Part shown: positions 1 through 9,109 of the stretch, in pieces
Layout: the number at the start of each line of letters is the position of its first letter
Position numbering within the stretch: position 1 is the first letter of the stretch
Source of the DNA: JAEZBP01 sp963832725
Lineage (GTDB): Bacteria; Myxococcota_A; Polyangia; Polyangiales; Sandaracinaceae
Direction of reading: 5' to 3'
Assembly: GCA_963832725.1 (NCBI GenBank)
Contig: CAWHVG010000003.1
Location: 806,001-870,000 of the forward strand
Length of the DNA: 64,000 nucleotides
Position numbers and translations under genes: made by a program
The notes under the pieces: generated by a model
Told to the model about the DNA's origin: nothing
What the model saw: the letters and a program-made list of their open reading frames with translations, nothing else
The model's database searches: none

Positions 1-651
1 GGTCATGTCGACGTGCCCCGACTCTGCGCACGGGTCGGGCGCCCACCCAGTCGGCCTGTCCACGCCTCCCGTCGTTGTCGTCTGTTGGTACAGGGCTGGG
101 TCGTATGCGCTGTGCCAGGTCCCTGGCGCGTAGTGAGCCAAAAGGATGGCACCATCCTCGCGAACGAACGCTGGTGTGGACATTCCATCCACTCCCGGCA
201 CGTCCTGCGTAACGGGCTCGCAACGACCGGAGGAGCATGGGCCAGTGGTGCAATCGGCGTCGCGCACACAGCGCGCGCACATCCAGCACCCATGGCACGA
301 CCCGCCGCAGTCGATGTCGGTCTCGTCCTGGTTCAACATCCCGTCCGAGCAGTGCGCCGGCGGTCCGGCGTCGATGTCCACGTGCGCGTCGACGTTCCCG
401 GCGTCGTTGCCCGCATCCGGAACACCGCTGTCACTACGCCCGCCCGCATCGAGCCCCCCATCGACGCCGCCCGCTCGGCATCGCCCGCCGACGCAGTCCT
501 CACCAGCCACGCAAGGCCGACAATCATCGCACAGCGTCGGCGCAACGACGGACGCCGACCGCTCCAGGAAACAGCCCCCAACCAGAACGCTAAGGACCGC
601 CGCGGCCAACTTCGTACTGGGCGTGAACACGCTCCCGATGGCTCTCCGCAT
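1..651 (-). CDS. Secreted Cys-rich lipoprotein, C-terminus cut by window edge
   Basis: Reading the reverse strand from an ATG at 651 gives 217 codons with no stop before base 1, so the gene continues outside the window. The N-terminus is a lipoprotein signal: basic residues, a hydrophobic stretch, then LVGGC with the lipidated Cys at residue 27. A CxxCxPC cluster follows, then an Asp/Ala/Gly-rich linker (about residues 65-95), then a Cys-rich module with the pattern ETDIDCGGSC. This module is common in secreted myxobacterial proteins, where disulfides probably stabilise it outside the cell. GGAG lies 6 bases before the ATG. It is transcribed away from the sugar genes at 792. Function unknown; the coding call is strong because signal, lipobox and the Cys module are all in one frame. 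Confidence 0.85.
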   Translation of the reverse strand, partial: MRRAIGSVFTPSTKLAAAVLSVLVGGCFLERSASVVAPTLCDDCRPCVAGEDCVGGRCRAGGVDGGLDAGGRSDSGVPDAGNDAGNVDAHVDIDAGPPAHCSDGMLNQDETDIDCGGSCHGCWMCARCVRDADCTTGPCSSGRCEPVTQDVPGVDGMSTPAFVREDGAILLAHYAPGTWHSAYDPALYQQTTTTGGVDRPTGWAPDPCAESGHVDMT

Positions 652-791
652 ATACCACTCCAGGGCGCCCGACCGGCCCTTGTCATGTGCAAGCTTCCCA
701 GGTACCAGTCCCCTGAACGGTAGCAGACCCGCCGGCAACCGACGAGAGCCCACCGTACCCCGCTAATGCGACCCTTGCGACACCATCCCAC

Positions 792-1735
792 ATGCCCAAC
801 GCAGACGATACGTCCCCCCCGCCCTTCGTTCACCCCCTGGCCGACGTACAGTCGAGCGATGTGGGGCCCGGCTCGCAACTTTGGCAGTATGTTGTCGTGC
901 TCGATGGGGCACAGATCGGCCGAGACTGCAACATCTGCTCGCACTGCTTCCTTGAATCTGATGTGCAAATTGGCGATCGCGTCACCGTAAAAAATGGCGT
1001 TCAACTTTGGAACGGCCTCCGCGTCGAGAACGACGTATTCATTGGCCCAAACGTAACTTTCACGAACGACCGTTTTCCCCGCAGCAAGCACCATGGCGCC
1101 CCGCTTGAGACTTGCCTGCGCCGGGGGGCGTCCATTGGCGCAGGCGCCACCATTCTTCCTGGAATTGAGGTTGGAGCTAACGCAATGGTCGGCGCCGGTG
1201 CCGTCGTCACTCGAAATGTCCCCCCCAACGCTATCGCGGTCGGCAACCCTGCGCGCATTGTCGGGTACGCGAACACCGCCAAGGCGCTCGCGCCGGAGAC
1301 GTCAGCCCCTCCTCCACTGACCTCCGAGACCGCCGTCGATGGCGTCCGCATCCACGCGCTGCCTCGCTTTGAAGACATACGCGGAGCGCTGATGGTCGGT
1401 GAATTCGAGAAGACGATACCGTTCGCAACCAGACGGTTCTTTACCGTCTTTGGCGTGCCTAGCCTCGAGACACGCGGCGAGCACGCTCACCGCGGGTGCC
1501 ACCAGTTCCTCATCTGTGTCCACGGCAGCTGTTCACTCGTCGTAGACGACGGAAGCCACCGAGGCCAATCGCGCTCGATAGCCCCACAACTGGCGTCCAC
1601 ATCGCACCCATGGTCTGGGGCATTCAATACCGCTACACCAACGATGCAGTTTTGCTCGTTTTCGCTTCCGAACCCTATGATCCCGAAGACTATATCCGGG
1701 ACTACGACAAAATTCTTCAATTGAGGCGGACATGA
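792..1735 (+). pseudogene. FdtD-like bifunctional sugar N-acetyltransferase / 3,4-ketoisomerase, frameshifted
   Basis: Residues 1 to about 155 are a left-handed beta-helix acyltransferase (hexapeptide repeats, ending in GNPARIVGY). From about 170 comes a WxcM/FdtA-type cupin, with the ketoisomerase signature RGEHAHRGCHQFLICVHGS. The reading frame breaks at about 1555-1566: the family's C-terminal part (LDSPTTGVHIAPMVWGIQY to YDPEDYIRDYD) continues in the frame that ends at 1735. One missing base, for example a third G at 1563-1564, restores a 314-residue protein. The restored stop overlaps the next start as ATGA, which supports the restored frame. The same domain order is known in Shewanella FdtD, which converts dTDP-4-keto-6-deoxyglucose to the 3-keto form and later N-acetylates the 3-amino sugar. 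No clear Shine-Dalgarno precedes 792. It could be a sequence error or a recent mutation. Confidence 0.8.
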
Positions 1736-2826
1736 TCCCGTTCCTGGACCTGCGATCGCAGACGACCGAGCTCCGCACGGAGATCGACAACGCTATCCGT
1801 CGCGTCCTCGACTCGGGATGGTACGTGCTCGGCGAGGAGGTCGACGCCTTCGAAGAAGAGTGGGCCAGGTATTGCGGTGCCCGACACTGTGTCGGCGTAG
1901 GCAACGGGCTCGACGCGATCACGCTTTCACTGCACGCCCTTCGGATTGGGCCCGGCGACGAAGTCCTGGTGCCGTCCAACACCTACATCGCGACGTGGCT
2001 GGCAATCAGCCACAGCGGCGCACGACCCGTTCCCGTGGAGCCGGACCCCGACACATTCAACGTCGATCCGAGGCAGATCGAAGCAGCCATCACGAAACGT
2101 ACCCGAGCAATCATCGCGGTCCATCTCTACGGGCAGCCCGCCGACATGGATCCGATCCTGGCGCTCGCACATCGCCACGACCTACGGGTCGTGGAGGACG
2201 CTGCTCAGGCGCACGGAGCACGATACAAAGGCACCCGTATTGGATCGCACGGTGACATCGTAGCTTGGAGCTTCTATCCAGGCAAAAACCTCGGTGCGCT
2301 GGGCGATGGAGGTGCGGTGACGACGAACGACGCCGAACTGGCCGACGTGGTCCGCACCCTCCGAAACTACGGCTCTCGTACGAAGTATGTAAACGAACGC
2401 ATCGGATTCAACAGCCGCCTTGATCCGATTCAGGCAGCTGTCCTGCGTGCGAAGCTGCGGCATCTCGACAACTGGAACGCTCGGCGTCAGGCGTTGGCAG
2501 CGGCGTACACGTCCAGTCTTGCCGGCCTCCCGCTTAGACTTCCAAACACGGCAACTCACGGCGAATCCGCATGGCATCTATACGTGGTGCGCACCCCGGA
2601 GCGCCTCGAAATTCAACAACGACTTGCGGCGGCCGGGATCGCAACCCTGATACACTACCCAATCCCTCCACACAGGCAAGAAGCCTATACCGCACTCGGA
2701 CTCCAGGACGGCAGTCTCCCTGTGGCCGAACAGCTCGCACGTGAGGTACTGAGTCTGCCCATCAGTCCCCATCATGATGAGGGAGTGGCAACTGCTGTCG
2801 CTAGCGCGTTGCGAGGTGTTGCGTGA
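1732..2826 (+). CDS. DegT/DnrJ/EryC1/StrS-family sugar aminotransferase (FdtB-like)
   Basis: A 364-residue PLP enzyme. The PLP lysine is K185 in SFYPGKNLGALGDGG, and the cofactor-binding acid is in VVEDAAQAHGA at about residue 156. Family members transfer an amino group from glutamate to a keto-sugar nucleotide. Because the gene before it is a 3,4-ketoisomerase/N-acetyltransferase, the likely reaction is amination of dTDP-3-keto-6-deoxyhexose at C3, giving the precursor of Fuc3NAc or Qui3NAc. The start overlaps the upstream stop (ATGA) and the end overlaps the next start (GTGA), so the three genes are translationally coupled. No dTDP-glucose synthesis genes (rmlA/rmlB) are in the window, so the substrate must come from elsewhere. 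The family is certain; the exact sugar is inferred. Confidence 0.88.
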   Translation: MIPFLDLRSQTTELRTEIDNAIRRVLDSGWYVLGEEVDAFEEEWARYCGARHCVGVGNGLDAITLSLHALRIGPGDEVLVPSNTYIATWLAISHSGARPVPVEPDPDTFNVDPRQIEAAITKRTRAIIAVHLYGQPADMDPILALAHRHDLRVVEDAAQAHGARYKGTRIGSHGDIVAWSFYPGKNLGALGDGGAVTTNDAELADVVRTLRNYGSRTKYVNERIGFNSRLDPIQAAVLRAKLRHLDNWNARRQALAAAYTSSLAGLPLRLPNTATHGESAWHLYVVRTPERLEIQQRLAAAGIATLIHYPIPPHRQEAYTALGLQDGSLPVAEQLAREVLSLPISPHHDEGVATAVASALRGVA

Positions 2827-3416
2827 CTACGAACCTCGTGCGCAAAGCGCGCAACGCCGTGCTCTACGCAGTTCAGGGGGCGCGTGTGCTTGCCTGGCGT
2901 ACGCAGTGGCGGGCCCATGTCCAAGGCGCTCCCCGCCTTGCGCAACCAGCCCTGATAATCGGAAGCGGCCACATAACATTCGACGACGACGTGACGATCG
3001 GCTACTTCCCCTCTCCTCACTTCGTAACAACCATCGCACATATTGAGGCACGCGGACCTCGCAGCAGTATCCATTTCGGGCGAGGAACCATCATCAACAA
3101 CGGTTTTGTCGCGATCGCTGAGCACACATACATTCAAATTGGCAAACGGGCTCTCATCGGAACCCAGGTCGAAGTATACGACAGCGACTTCCACGGACTC
3201 AGCGTGCGCGAGCGTCGCTCCTCACGACCCGAAGATGCTGCCCCAGTGATCGTGGAGGACGACGCCTTCATCGGTTCAGGCGTCCGGATTTTAAAGGGTG
3301 TCACGGTGGGGCAGGGAGCCGTCGTCGCCACGGCTAGTGTCGTCACCCGAGACATTCCAGCATTCACCGTCGCCGCTGGATCGCCCGCCAGGGTAATGCG
3401 CCACCTCGACGCCTGA
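2823..3416 (+). CDS. Hexapeptide-repeat acyltransferase (O-acetyltransferase type)
   Basis: 197 residues, starting with GTG inside the stop of the aminotransferase gene. The middle and C-terminal parts are left-handed beta-helix repeats (VIVEDDAFIGSGVRILKG, VTVGQGAVVATASVVT), closing with AAGSPARV, typical of the LacA/NodL/WbbJ acetyltransferase group. A likely catalytic His lies in YDSDFHGLS. Family members move an acetyl group from acetyl-CoA to a sugar hydroxyl or amine, usually as cytoplasmic trimers. Since the fused gene at 792 already carries a sugar N-acetyltransferase, this one may O-acetylate the glycan or replace the lost activity; the sequence cannot decide. The basic N-terminus (residues 1-35) may contact membrane. 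Confidence 0.82.
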   Translation: MTTNLVRKARNAVLYAVQGARVLAWRTQWRAHVQGAPRLAQPALIIGSGHITFDDDVTIGYFPSPHFVTTIAHIEARGPRSSIHFGRGTIINNGFVAIAEHTYIQIGKRALIGTQVEVYDSDFHGLSVRERRSSRPEDAAPVIVEDDAFIGSGVRILKGVTVGQGAVVATASVVTRDIPAFTVAAGSPARVMRHLDA

Positions 3417-3420
3417 CGCG

Positions 3421-4947
3421 ATGCCGATGGAACCCCCGCTCTCTCGAGGAGATCGGTCTCGTGCCGCTTCTTACCGCCAGATTCTCCAGTCATCATCCAT
3501 TGTTGCTGGGGCATCGATCATTGCCGTACTGATTGGAATTGCTCGCACGAAGTTTGCCGCGCTCCTCGTCGGCCCAACGGGACTCGGACTCGTCGGACTG
3601 TATGCGAATCTCGCGGGAACGCTCTCTTCCGTCGCTGGGCTGGGCATCGCTGCAACGGGCACCAGACAGGTGGCCGAGGCCGCCTCCATCGGACGAGTCG
3701 AAGGGCTGGGAACCGCACGGCGAACCCTCTTCTGGGGAACGCTCATACTCGCATTCGCTGGGGCGCTCACCACCTGGGCGATCCGCTCTCCCGCAGCCCG
3801 CTGGATGCTCCAGGCCCCAAACCGAGCGAACGACGTTGGATGGCTCGCTATTGCGGTACTCTTCGTGGTCGCGGGGGGCGGACAGCGCGCGCTGTTGAAC
3901 GGTTTGAGACGGACGGCTGATCTCGCGTTGGTGCGGATCGTTGGCGCTGCTCTTTCGGCAGTCGTCGGCGGCGTATTGCTAGCGATCTGGCTGGACCGCG
4001 GACTGGTCGCGTTCGTAATCGTTGAACCCGTCGCCGGCTTTGCAGTCGGTGCACTCCTGGTCGCAAAACTTCGTCTCCCGCGCCCTCCCGCGACGCCGGC
4101 GGCCTCACTCATATCGAACTGGGGCACGATGGCCCGACTCGGTTTTGCATTCATGGTCGCGGGGCTCGGAGTACCACTCTCACAACTACTGGTCCGAAGC
4201 CAGATCGAGCGGATCCTGACAACCGATGCGCTGGGCCACTTTCAAGCAGCTTGGGCCCTCTCGATGACCTACATCGGGTTCGTGTTAACCGCTATGGGCA
4301 CAGACTTTTACCCACGCCTAACCGCGGTCATAGCTGATCACCGGGCGGTCAACACGCTCGTCAACCAACAAATCGAAGTGGGGCTGACCGTGTCGTCACC
4401 TCTCTTCGTCGCCCTACTTGCGTTCGCCCCCTGGATCGTTGAGCTCCTCTATAGCCACGAGTTCGTGCCCGCTATCACGGTTCTTCGCTGGCAGATCATC
4501 GGGGACGTGCTCAAGGTCGCGAGCTGGCCTCTCGGGTACATTCTACTGGCCGCTGGGGAGGGGCGTCAGTTTTTTCTCACCGAGTTCGGAGCCGCCGCCA
4601 CGTTCGTTGCCGTCACCACGCTGCTGCTTCCGCACAGAGGCCTGGAGGCCACGGGCCTTGGGTTCATCGCGATGTACGTGTCACTTGGAGCTACGGTCTA
4701 CTGGTTGGCGCGACGCCGAACAGGATTTCGTCTCGCGCGGCGCAATGCGGTCGTCCTGCTCACACTTCTCGGGTCGCTTGCCGTGGTGCAGATCGCCGCC
4801 CGACTCGACGCCCGGCTCGGTGCCGGCGTGGGCGCAGTCATTTGCGTGTCTCTCGCCGGCTACGCCGCCAGGCACCTCACCCGGATCGCCGACCTCTCCG
4901 GGCCTCTCGCGAGAGTCATGGCGATTCTGCGGTTGAAAGGGCGCTAA
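3421..4947 (+). CDS. wzx: Wzx-type polysaccharide flippase
   Basis: 508 residues with about 12 to 14 hydrophobic segments spread over the whole length, starting with SSIVAGASIIAVLIGIARTK. Composition and the N-terminal pattern match the polysaccharide transporters of the MOP superfamily (WzxE group, which move lipid-linked repeat units across the inner membrane). It lies 4 bases after the acyltransferase stop and is followed 1 base later by a glycosyltransferase, so it sits in the same operon. Its job is probably to flip the undecaprenyl-linked unit made by the glycosyltransferases in this locus to the periplasm for polymerisation. Substrate specificity cannot be read from sequence. Confidence 0.88.
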   Translation: MPMEPPLSRGDRSRAASYRQILQSSSIVAGASIIAVLIGIARTKFAALLVGPTGLGLVGLYANLAGTLSSVAGLGIAATGTRQVAEAASIGRVEGLGTARRTLFWGTLILAFAGALTTWAIRSPAARWMLQAPNRANDVGWLAIAVLFVVAGGGQRALLNGLRRTADLALVRIVGAALSAVVGGVLLAIWLDRGLVAFVIVEPVAGFAVGALLVAKLRLPRPPATPAASLISNWGTMARLGFAFMVAGLGVPLSQLLVRSQIERILTTDALGHFQAAWALSMTYIGFVLTAMGTDFYPRLTAVIADHRAVNTLVNQQIEVGLTVSSPLFVALLAFAPWIVELLYSHEFVPAITVLRWQIIGDVLKVASWPLGYILLAAGEGRQFFLTEFGAAATFVAVTTLLLPHRGLEATGLGFIAMYVSLGATVYWLARRRTGFRLARRNAVVLLTLLGSLAVVQIAARLDARLGAGVGAVICVSLAGYAARHLTRIADLSGPLARVMAILRLKGR

Positions 4948-4948
4948 G

Positions 4949-5953
4949 GTGGTTCGGAACTCCCCGGTGGATGACGTACGTAGCGCAGTCCGGTCGTTCG
5001 AGACGGGTGGCCCCCCCCTGCCCGCCGGGGAAAGAGCAAACCTCGTTAGCGTGCTCGTGCCCGCCTACAACCACGAACCGTTCGTCGATGAGTGCATCAC
5101 CAGCATCGACGCACAGACCTGTGAGGCCGTCGAGATCGTGGTAGTCAACGACGGCTCGACGGACGGAACTCTCCAGCGTGCTCGCGATAGCCTCGCACGA
5201 GTTCATCGGCCCTGGGTTCTGATGGACACCGAAAACCGGGGTATCTGCGCGACGCTGAACACGGCACGACGCCAGGCTTCAGGCACGTTTCTCGCGATAC
5301 TTGCGTCCGACGATCGGATGCTTCCGGAGAAGCTCACCTCCCAGACCCGCGCTTTAGCCCAATCACCAAATCTTGCGACCGTGTTTGGTGATATCCGACA
5401 CATCGATGAACGCGGCGCCTTCTTGCGCACCGTAAACCTGGCGCCCCGCACACCGCCCGCTCTGTATGTCGACTACGCTCTTTTTCGCGCGACCCTTCCC
5501 TTGCAAGCCTGCACGATTCGCTCCGATGTCTTCGACCGCTTGGGTGGATTTGATGAAACGCTCCCATTCGAAGATGCAGACTTCCTCCTTCGTCTACTGC
5601 GGTCTCATACTGCCAAGTACATCCCTGGCGCCGTCGTGGACTACCGTATTAGTCTGACGGGACTCGGCGGACGGACTCACTCCTTCGAACACGAGCTGTT
5701 TAGGATATATGATGAGCATGCGCGCGACCACCGCGTCGCGAAGGCGCTGGGGTGGCCCGCGCGACGGAGAATGCGCGCCCTCCTGCTCCGGCGCATCGCG
5801 GCCGCGCACCTCTCGCACGGCCGAGTGCGCGGGGCCGCGGGAGCTTCTGTTCGCTCCTTCGGGCAGTGGCCGTTCGGAGCCGAAGGCTGGCGGTCTGTCC
5901 TCGGGGCGGGCTACGCAACGATTCGGTCGCGCTTCACGTTCGCGGGCCGATAG
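4949..5953 (+). CDS. Family 2 glycosyltransferase
   Basis: 334 residues from a GTG start one base after the flippase stop. The GT-A fold signature is clear: SVLVPAYNHEPFVDECITSI, then VVNDGSTDGT, then a nucleotide-binding acidic motif LASDD at about residue 115. The late GGFDETLPFEDADFLLRL motif is typical of GT2 enzymes that add a sugar to a lipid-linked or nascent glycan at the cytoplasmic face of the inner membrane. The C-terminal 80 residues are basic. Donor and acceptor are unknown. Another ATG-type start downstream would remove the N-terminal 35 residues of low conservation, so the start is not certain. Confidence 0.88.
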   Translation: MVRNSPVDDVRSAVRSFETGGPPLPAGERANLVSVLVPAYNHEPFVDECITSIDAQTCEAVEIVVVNDGSTDGTLQRARDSLARVHRPWVLMDTENRGICATLNTARRQASGTFLAILASDDRMLPEKLTSQTRALAQSPNLATVFGDIRHIDERGAFLRTVNLAPRTPPALYVDYALFRATLPLQACTIRSDVFDRLGGFDETLPFEDADFLLRLLRSHTAKYIPGAVVDYRISLTGLGGRTHSFEHELFRIYDEHARDHRVAKALGWPARRRMRALLLRRIAAAHLSHGRVRGAAGASVRSFGQWPFGAEGWRSVLGAGYATIRSRFTFAGR

Positions 5954-6089
5954 AAGCCGCAGTCTGGGGTGCTCTACACCCCATCGCGCCAGCGGCGAGG
6001 GGTGCGATTGGGACTGTTGCCCCACGCAACCGACCTTCAGCGCAGGGACTCGCCTCGACACGGTCTGGCGCAGCCGACATAGTCTAACC

Positions 6090-7079
6090 ATGCAGGTCGC
6101 TCACACCTCCATGTACCGCCACCCCACCAACGGCGCGTCCCTCTCGCTCGAGTCGTCATCGGAGAAGGTCGACGAGATCGAGGAGGGTCAGCTCAGCGGT
6201 GGCGGCGACACCTTCCCCATCCGGCGCGGAACACCTCGATTCTGTCCGCCGGAAAACTATGCCGACACGTTCGGCTATCAGTGGAACACCTTCTCCGACA
6301 CCCAGTTGGATTCCAGACGGGGTTGGGATCAGCGCAGTAGGCGGCGGCTCTTCCAAGAGACCCGCTGGCCGGATGACCTCAGAGGCCAGCGAATCCTTGA
6401 GGCTGGATCAGGGGCAGGTCGATTCACCGAGGTACTAGCCGCCACGGGCGCCGAGATTTTTTCGTTCGACTACTCTGCCGCTGTTGACGCCAACCGGCGA
6501 ACGAACGGACACAATCCGAACGTCGCATTTGCGCAGGCTGATATCTACCACCCACCGTTCGCGCCTGGCAGCTTCGACAAGGTCCTTTGCCTGGGAGTTC
6601 TGCAGCATTGTCCACACCCGCGGCGCGCCTTTGAGTCCCTCGTCGGGATGCTAAAGCCTGGTGGGGAGATTGTCGTCGATGTGTATCGCCTCTCGTTCAA
6701 GACTTTTCTTTGGGGTAAGCACTATCTCCGACCAGTCACCCGCCTCTTGCCGCCCCGTGCCCAGCACGCGTTCGTAAAAGCTCATCTAGGCTGGGCCTAT
6801 CCGGTCACTGGCGCAGTGCATCGGGCCCTTGGACTCCGCGCAGGTCGCTACGCGTCGTGGGTGCTCGCGGTGGCAGACTTCCGAGGGCTACCCGACGTCG
6901 ACGACGCTCTCGCAAGAGAGCTCGCGGAGCTGGACACGCTTGACATGCTCGCGCCCCGGTACGACAGGCCCAAGACGATCGCAACCGTTCGTGGCTGGTT
7001 CCGGGCGGCGGGGCTCACCGACGTCGAGGTCGGTCCGGGCTACAACGGTGTCGAGGGACGCGGCCGTCGGCCGTCCTAA
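6090..7079 (+). CDS. Class I SAM-dependent methyltransferase
   Basis: 329 residues. SAM motif I is ILEAGSGAGRF (about residues 102-112), followed by the acidic end of beta 2 (FSFDYS), a YHPPFAPGSFDKVLCLGVLQH motif II/III region and KPGGEIVVDVY, as in UbiE/Methyltransf_11 enzymes. The first about 60 residues include CPPENYADTFGYQWNTFS, a pattern found in sugar- or lipid-linked methyltransferases of polysaccharide clusters. I place the start at the ATG at 6090, because the same frame upstream (from 5709) runs through the end of the glycosyltransferase gene and shows no family character. Likely role: methylating a sugar or capping a glycan chain. The following asparagine-synthase-like gene starts 2 bases after the stop. 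Confidence 0.85.
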   Translation: MQVAHTSMYRHPTNGASLSLESSSEKVDEIEEGQLSGGGDTFPIRRGTPRFCPPENYADTFGYQWNTFSDTQLDSRRGWDQRSRRRLFQETRWPDDLRGQRILEAGSGAGRFTEVLAATGAEIFSFDYSAAVDANRRTNGHNPNVAFAQADIYHPPFAPGSFDKVLCLGVLQHCPHPRRAFESLVGMLKPGGEIVVDVYRLSFKTFLWGKHYLRPVTRLLPPRAQHAFVKAHLGWAYPVTGAVHRALGLRAGRYASWVLAVADFRGLPDVDDALARELAELDTLDMLAPRYDRPKTIATVRGWFRAAGLTDVEVGPGYNGVEGRGRRPS

Positions 7080-7081
7080 AC

Positions 7082-9109
7082 ATGTGTGGCATCGCTGGAA
7101 TCTGGGGGGGTGCGAACGCAAGCGTGGACGTCGAGGCCATGCTCCCACGACTCACGCATCGGGGTCCCGATGGATCTGGGGTTTGGGCCGATGCTGGGGC
7201 GGAGATCGCACTAGGGCATCGCCGTCTCGCGATCTTGGACCTGTCGACAGCCGGCGCTCAACCCATGCGCTCCGGCTGCGGGCGCTTTGCCGTCACGTAC
7301 AACGGCGAAATCTACAATTTTCGCGAGCTACGTTCGTGCCTCCGCACGCGCAATTTTCGTGGAAACTCGGATACGGAGGTACTCCTCGAATCGGCGGCCG
7401 AACTCGGCGTCGAGCAGGCAACAATCGCTGCCAACGGAATGTTCGCGTTTGCGGTGTGGGATAATCGGGCTCGGGAACTCTGGCTCGCGAGGGACCGTAT
7501 TGGTATCAAGCCACTCTATTGGACGATAGACAGCGACCGATTCATCTTTGCGTCCGACCTCGGCGCCATGCGACCTATGCTTCGCCACGGCGGCGACGTC
7601 GATCCAGCGGGACTCGCGTTGTTCCTCCGGTACGGCTACATCCCAGGAACCGCGACAATTTATCGCGGCGTTCACAAGGTCGCGCCGGGCCACCTTCTGC
7701 GCATCCAGCGGCGTGATGGTCGGTTGGTGGTCGAAGACCGGACGTACTGGTCGGTCTTCGACCACGTGAGCGACCCGGAGCAGGGAAGCCGTGGCGGCTC
7801 CAGCAGAGCGGACGATCACGAGCAGATCGAGAGACTAGAGGCCCTGCTAAGCGATGCCGTCCGTTCATGCATGGTGTCGGATGTGCCACTCGGAGCGTTC
7901 CTGTCTGGGGGTGTCGACTCGTCGACGGTGGTCTCACTCATGGGGGAGTGGGCGCCGCAAGGGGTTCAGACTTTCTCGATCGGTTTTTCCGACGCGCGCT
8001 TCGACGAAGCGCCGTTCGCGAGCCGCGTGGCGAAAGCGCTTCGCACTGAACACTACGAGCACTACGTTTCACCATCTGAAGCCCTCGCCGTCATTCCCAC
8101 ATTGGGCTCTGTTTACAACGAGCCTTTCGCCGACGCGTCGCAAATTCCCACCATCTTAGTTTCACAGCTGGCACGGCGAAACGTAACCGTCGCTCTCTCC
8201 GGAGATGGGGGAGACGAACTCTTTGGCGGATATTCGCACTATAGCAAGTTGGACCGCATGTGGGCGGCGTCAGAGGTCTTCCCGCGCCACCTGCGACGAT
8301 CCGTCGGGGCCGGGGTTCAGAGACTCTCGCAGTCCGCGCGGTACTCGACACTGCTCCGCCGGGCGGCAGCGCGGCCCGCGCTTCGTCGCCGCCTCGTCCA
8401 TGCCGAGCTGCTTGGCAGTTTCTTCGCCGAGTCTGCGGGGGGCGTCGAAGCGCTCTACGAGGCATTCCTCGACCATTGGCGAGGCGAGAGCGTGGTCAAG
8501 GATGCGCAGAACCTACCCATGCCTCAGGTATTGGATTCGAGTACGAGGACGAAGGACCCTCGAACTCAAATGATGCTGCGAGATCTCTTAGTCTATCTGC
8601 CCGAAGACATACTGACGAAGGTGGATCGCGCCACCATGTCTTGTGGCCTCGAGGCGCGCGTACCACTTCTCGACCATCGGGTGGTTGAGTTCGCCCTCTC
8701 CTTGCCATCGCGAATGCGATTCCGTGACGCTCAGTCGAAGTGGGCGCTCCGTCAAGTTCTCTACCGCCGAGTGCCTCGGCAACTCATTGACCGGCCCAAG
8801 ATGGGGTTCAGCATGCCACTTGCCACATGGTTGCGCGGTCCGCTGAGAGATTGGGCAGACTCGCTGCTGTCTCCCGCCCGGCTGCGTGATGATGGCTACT
8901 TTGCCCCCGAGCTGGTGGAGCGGACCTGGACTGAGCACACTAGTGGGGTGCAAGACTGGAGCACCCAGCTATGGGACGTGCTCATGTTCCAGTCGTGGTT
9001 GGAGGCGGCGAGGCAGCGACCAACCGCTGAGCGGGAGAGCGCCGGTCGAGCCCTTCTCGAGAGCGGCGCGCGCGACGTGGCCGAAAGGACGCGAGGGTGG
9101 AATCGGTAG
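7082..9109 (+). CDS. asnB: Glutamine-hydrolysing asparagine synthase-like amidotransferase
   Basis: 675 residues. After Met removal Cys2 (MCGIAGIW) is the N-terminal nucleophile of the class II glutaminase domain (to about residue 190), with HRRLAILD and NGEIYN motifs. The synthase domain has the ATP pyrophosphatase loop SGGVDSST (about residues 276-283), then LSGDGGDELFGGY and DRATMSCGLEARVPLLD. Biochemically it should transfer ammonia from glutamine to an adenylated carboxylate. In polysaccharide loci such paralogues often amidate uronic acids rather than aspartate, and this window has a UDP-sugar dehydrogenase and uronate epimerase at 13279-15579, so a glycan role is plausible (inference). 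It sits 2 bases after the methyltransferase stop and overlaps the next gene. Confidence 0.9.
   Translation: MCGIAGIWGGANASVDVEAMLPRLTHRGPDGSGVWADAGAEIALGHRRLAILDLSTAGAQPMRSGCGRFAVTYNGEIYNFRELRSCLRTRNFRGNSDTEVLLESAAELGVEQATIAANGMFAFAVWDNRARELWLARDRIGIKPLYWTIDSDRFIFASDLGAMRPMLRHGGDVDPAGLALFLRYGYIPGTATIYRGVHKVAPGHLLRIQRRDGRLVVEDRTYWSVFDHVSDPEQGSRGGSSRADDHEQIERLEALLSDAVRSCMVSDVPLGAFLSGGVDSSTVVSLMGEWAPQGVQTFSIGFSDARFDEAPFASRVAKALRTEHYEHYVSPSEALAVIPTLGSVYNEPFADASQIPTILVSQLARRNVTVALSGDGGDELFGGYSHYSKLDRMWAASEVFPRHLRRSVGAGVQRLSQSARYSTLLRRAAARPALRRRLVHAELLGSFFAESAGGVEALYEAFLDHWRGESVVKDAQNLPMPQVLDSSTRTKDPRTQMMLRDLLVYLPEDILTKVDRATMSCGLEARVPLLDHRVVEFALSLPSRMRFRDAQSKWALRQVLYRRVPRQLIDRPKMGFSMPLATWLRGPLRDWADSLLSPARLRDDGYFAPELVERTWTEHTSGVQDWSTQLWDVLMFQSWLEAARQRPTAERESAGRALLESGARDVAERTRGWNR

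Noticed and set aside
333..1094. 253-codon minus-strand frame across the left intergenic region
   Set aside because: It covers the acyltransferase gene antisense and does not match the Cys-rich lipoprotein frame, which is a different frame ending its start at 651.
5709..6089. Upstream extension of the methyltransferase gene by 127 codons
   Set aside because: The extension overlaps the end of the glycosyltransferase gene in another frame and is Arg/Ser-rich without family similarity.
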